A DNA stretch of 32,371 bases from Eggerthellaceae bacterium (GTDB taxonomy: Bacteria > Actinomycetota > Coriobacteriia > Coriobacteriales > Eggerthellaceae): NCBI GenBank assembly GCA_017432445.1, contig JAFRJC010000055.1, positions 1 to 32,371 of the forward strand, read 5' to 3'. The notes beneath the pieces are model-generated. The model did not search any database, was not told the origin of the DNA, and saw only the letters and a list, made by a program, of their open reading frames with translations. This document shows, piece after piece, positions 31,737 to 32,371 of the stretch. Within the stretch, counting starts at the first letter, position 1; every line of letters begins with the position of its first letter. A program made the translations under genes and the position numbers.

Positions 31737-32342
31737 ATGGGATATCAAGAGGCATTCAAACCAATCAGCCATCTCGCAGAAGCCGCAGGCATCCGAGAGG
31801 CGGTTGAAGAATACAAAGATTGCCCGAACATACCGGGATACTGCACCTTCTACTGCGCAACGAAGTCGAAAGACGCCGTCGACGATAATGGCAACCCTCG
31901 CCTGTACGCATGCGTAGGCGGCGACCGATGCGTCTCGACGCACATAGGCCGATTCTTCTTCGACCCGCCTCTCGACTGGGTCTACAGCGATCACTACGAG
32001 GATCTGGACAACGCCTTGCTCGACGAAGCTGCCCTCGAGCGCCCGGACCTCGTTTCCGCCGCACGCGCTGAAACCGAGCGGCGCTTCGAGGAGCTCGTCG
32101 AGGAAACCCTCCGGTGGCGCGCAGAGCTCGACCGCCAACGCGAGGAGCTTCGCCCCAAGATAGCGCGATACCTCTCGGAGCATGGGCCGACCCGGCACCA
32201 GGATATGTTCAAAGTGAAGGAGCTCGCTGAATACTCAGAACTGCACAACGTGTTGAGCCAGCTCGTATGGGAGGGCTTCCTCGAGGAAAAGCGTTCGAGG
32301 CGAACACAGCGCCTACCGAGGTATTCTCTTGCCCAGAAATGA
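31737..32342 (+). CDS. Unknown cysteine-rich protein with winged-helix-like C-terminus
   Basis: 201 residues from ATG 31737, with GAAGGAGG 4 nt upstream, an excellent start. I do not recognise the family. Five cysteines fall at 29, 36, 40, 59 and 65 (DCPNIPGYCTFYCATK and YACVGGDRC), enough for an Fe-S cluster or zinc site. Residues about 97-145 are strongly helical and charged (ARAETERRFEELVEETLRWR), with coiled-coil character. The last 55 residues (IARYLSEHGPTRHQDMFKVK, then ELHNVLSQLVWEGFLEEKR) look like a winged helix. A metal- or redox-responsive DNA-binding protein is a reasonable guess, given hcp and ferritin nearby, but it is inference. The gene is complete, and 29 bases follow it in the window. 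Confidence 0.75.
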   Translation: MGYQEAFKPISHLAEAAGIREAVEEYKDCPNIPGYCTFYCATKSKDAVDDNGNPRLYACVGGDRCVSTHIGRFFFDPPLDWVYSDHYEDLDNALLDEAALERPDLVSAARAETERRFEELVEETLRWRAELDRQREELRPKIARYLSEHGPTRHQDMFKVKELAEYSELHNVLSQLVWEGFLEEKRSRRTQRLPRYSLAQK

Positions 32343-32371
32343 AATCTGGCAAGTTATCCCGAAACGTAGAA

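Overview
The window looks like a chromosomal segment of a strictly or largely anaerobic, moderately GC-rich Gram-positive bacterium, most likely a coriobacterium (Actinomycetota, Eggerthellaceae-like). The case rests on gene content: a double-cubane-cluster protein of the 2-hydroxyacyl-CoA dehydratase family, an anaerobe-type hybrid cluster protein, a feoA-feoB-cysteine-rich-protein iron operon, a secreted amidase with ChW-type repeats and an iron-dependent alcohol dehydrogenase. The genus is inference. I saw no rRNA, tRNA, CRISPR array, transposase, integrase or phage gene.

Layout. 1-319 is GC-rich, hairpin-rich sequence without a gene. 350-3657 holds a tRNA-nucleotidyltransferase-like protein that lacks its catalytic head, a secreted repeat-bearing amidase and a YgjP-type metallopeptidase. 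3781-6008 holds a DNA-deoxyinosine glycosylase fused to an NAD(P)H-hydrate epimerase, followed by two small unknown proteins. 6044-9433, on the minus strand, holds a ChlI/ChlD-type chelatase motor split over two frames, a methyltransferase remnant and the double-cubane protein. 9873-16362 is mixed housekeeping: an unknown beta-rich protein, a LysR regulator divergent from a DMT exporter, a QueG-like ferredoxin-type protein, a GNAT acetyltransferase, an AI-2E-type membrane protein and a NUDIX hydrolase. 16596-20799 holds an Fe-alcohol dehydrogenase and a domain-permuted GH3 glycosidase, divergent around a 535-bp control region. 20897-24211 is the ferrous iron uptake operon. 24401-28108 holds a HAD-type lipoprotein, a CmpB-type membrane protein and an alpha/beta hydrolase. 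28319-31131 holds a winged-helix/ferritin pair and hcp. The right end has decayed coding remnants and a cysteine-rich protein with a winged-helix-like tail.

Working together: feoA, feoB and the Cys-rich protein import Fe(II), and the ferritin-like protein 4 kb away can store it. Hcp, the ferritin-like protein and several Fe-S proteins suit an anaerobe facing nitrosative or oxidative stress. The glycosylase-epimerase fusion joins two damage-repair activities, one for DNA and one for NAD(P)H.

The strongest unusual signal is at 6889-6928. A slippery A-AAA-AAA heptamer, a 5-nt spacer and a 10-bp stem-loop sit exactly where the AAA+ chelatase frame ends, and the vWA partner lies in the -1 frame with no ribosome-binding site of its own. 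This is a textbook arrangement for programmed -1 frameshifting that would make both a ChlI-like and a ChlD-like subunit from one gene. Other notable items are the glycosylase-epimerase fusion, a FeoB with an acidic extracytoplasmic insert of about 180 residues, the permuted GH3 enzyme and the head-less CCA-enzyme homologue.
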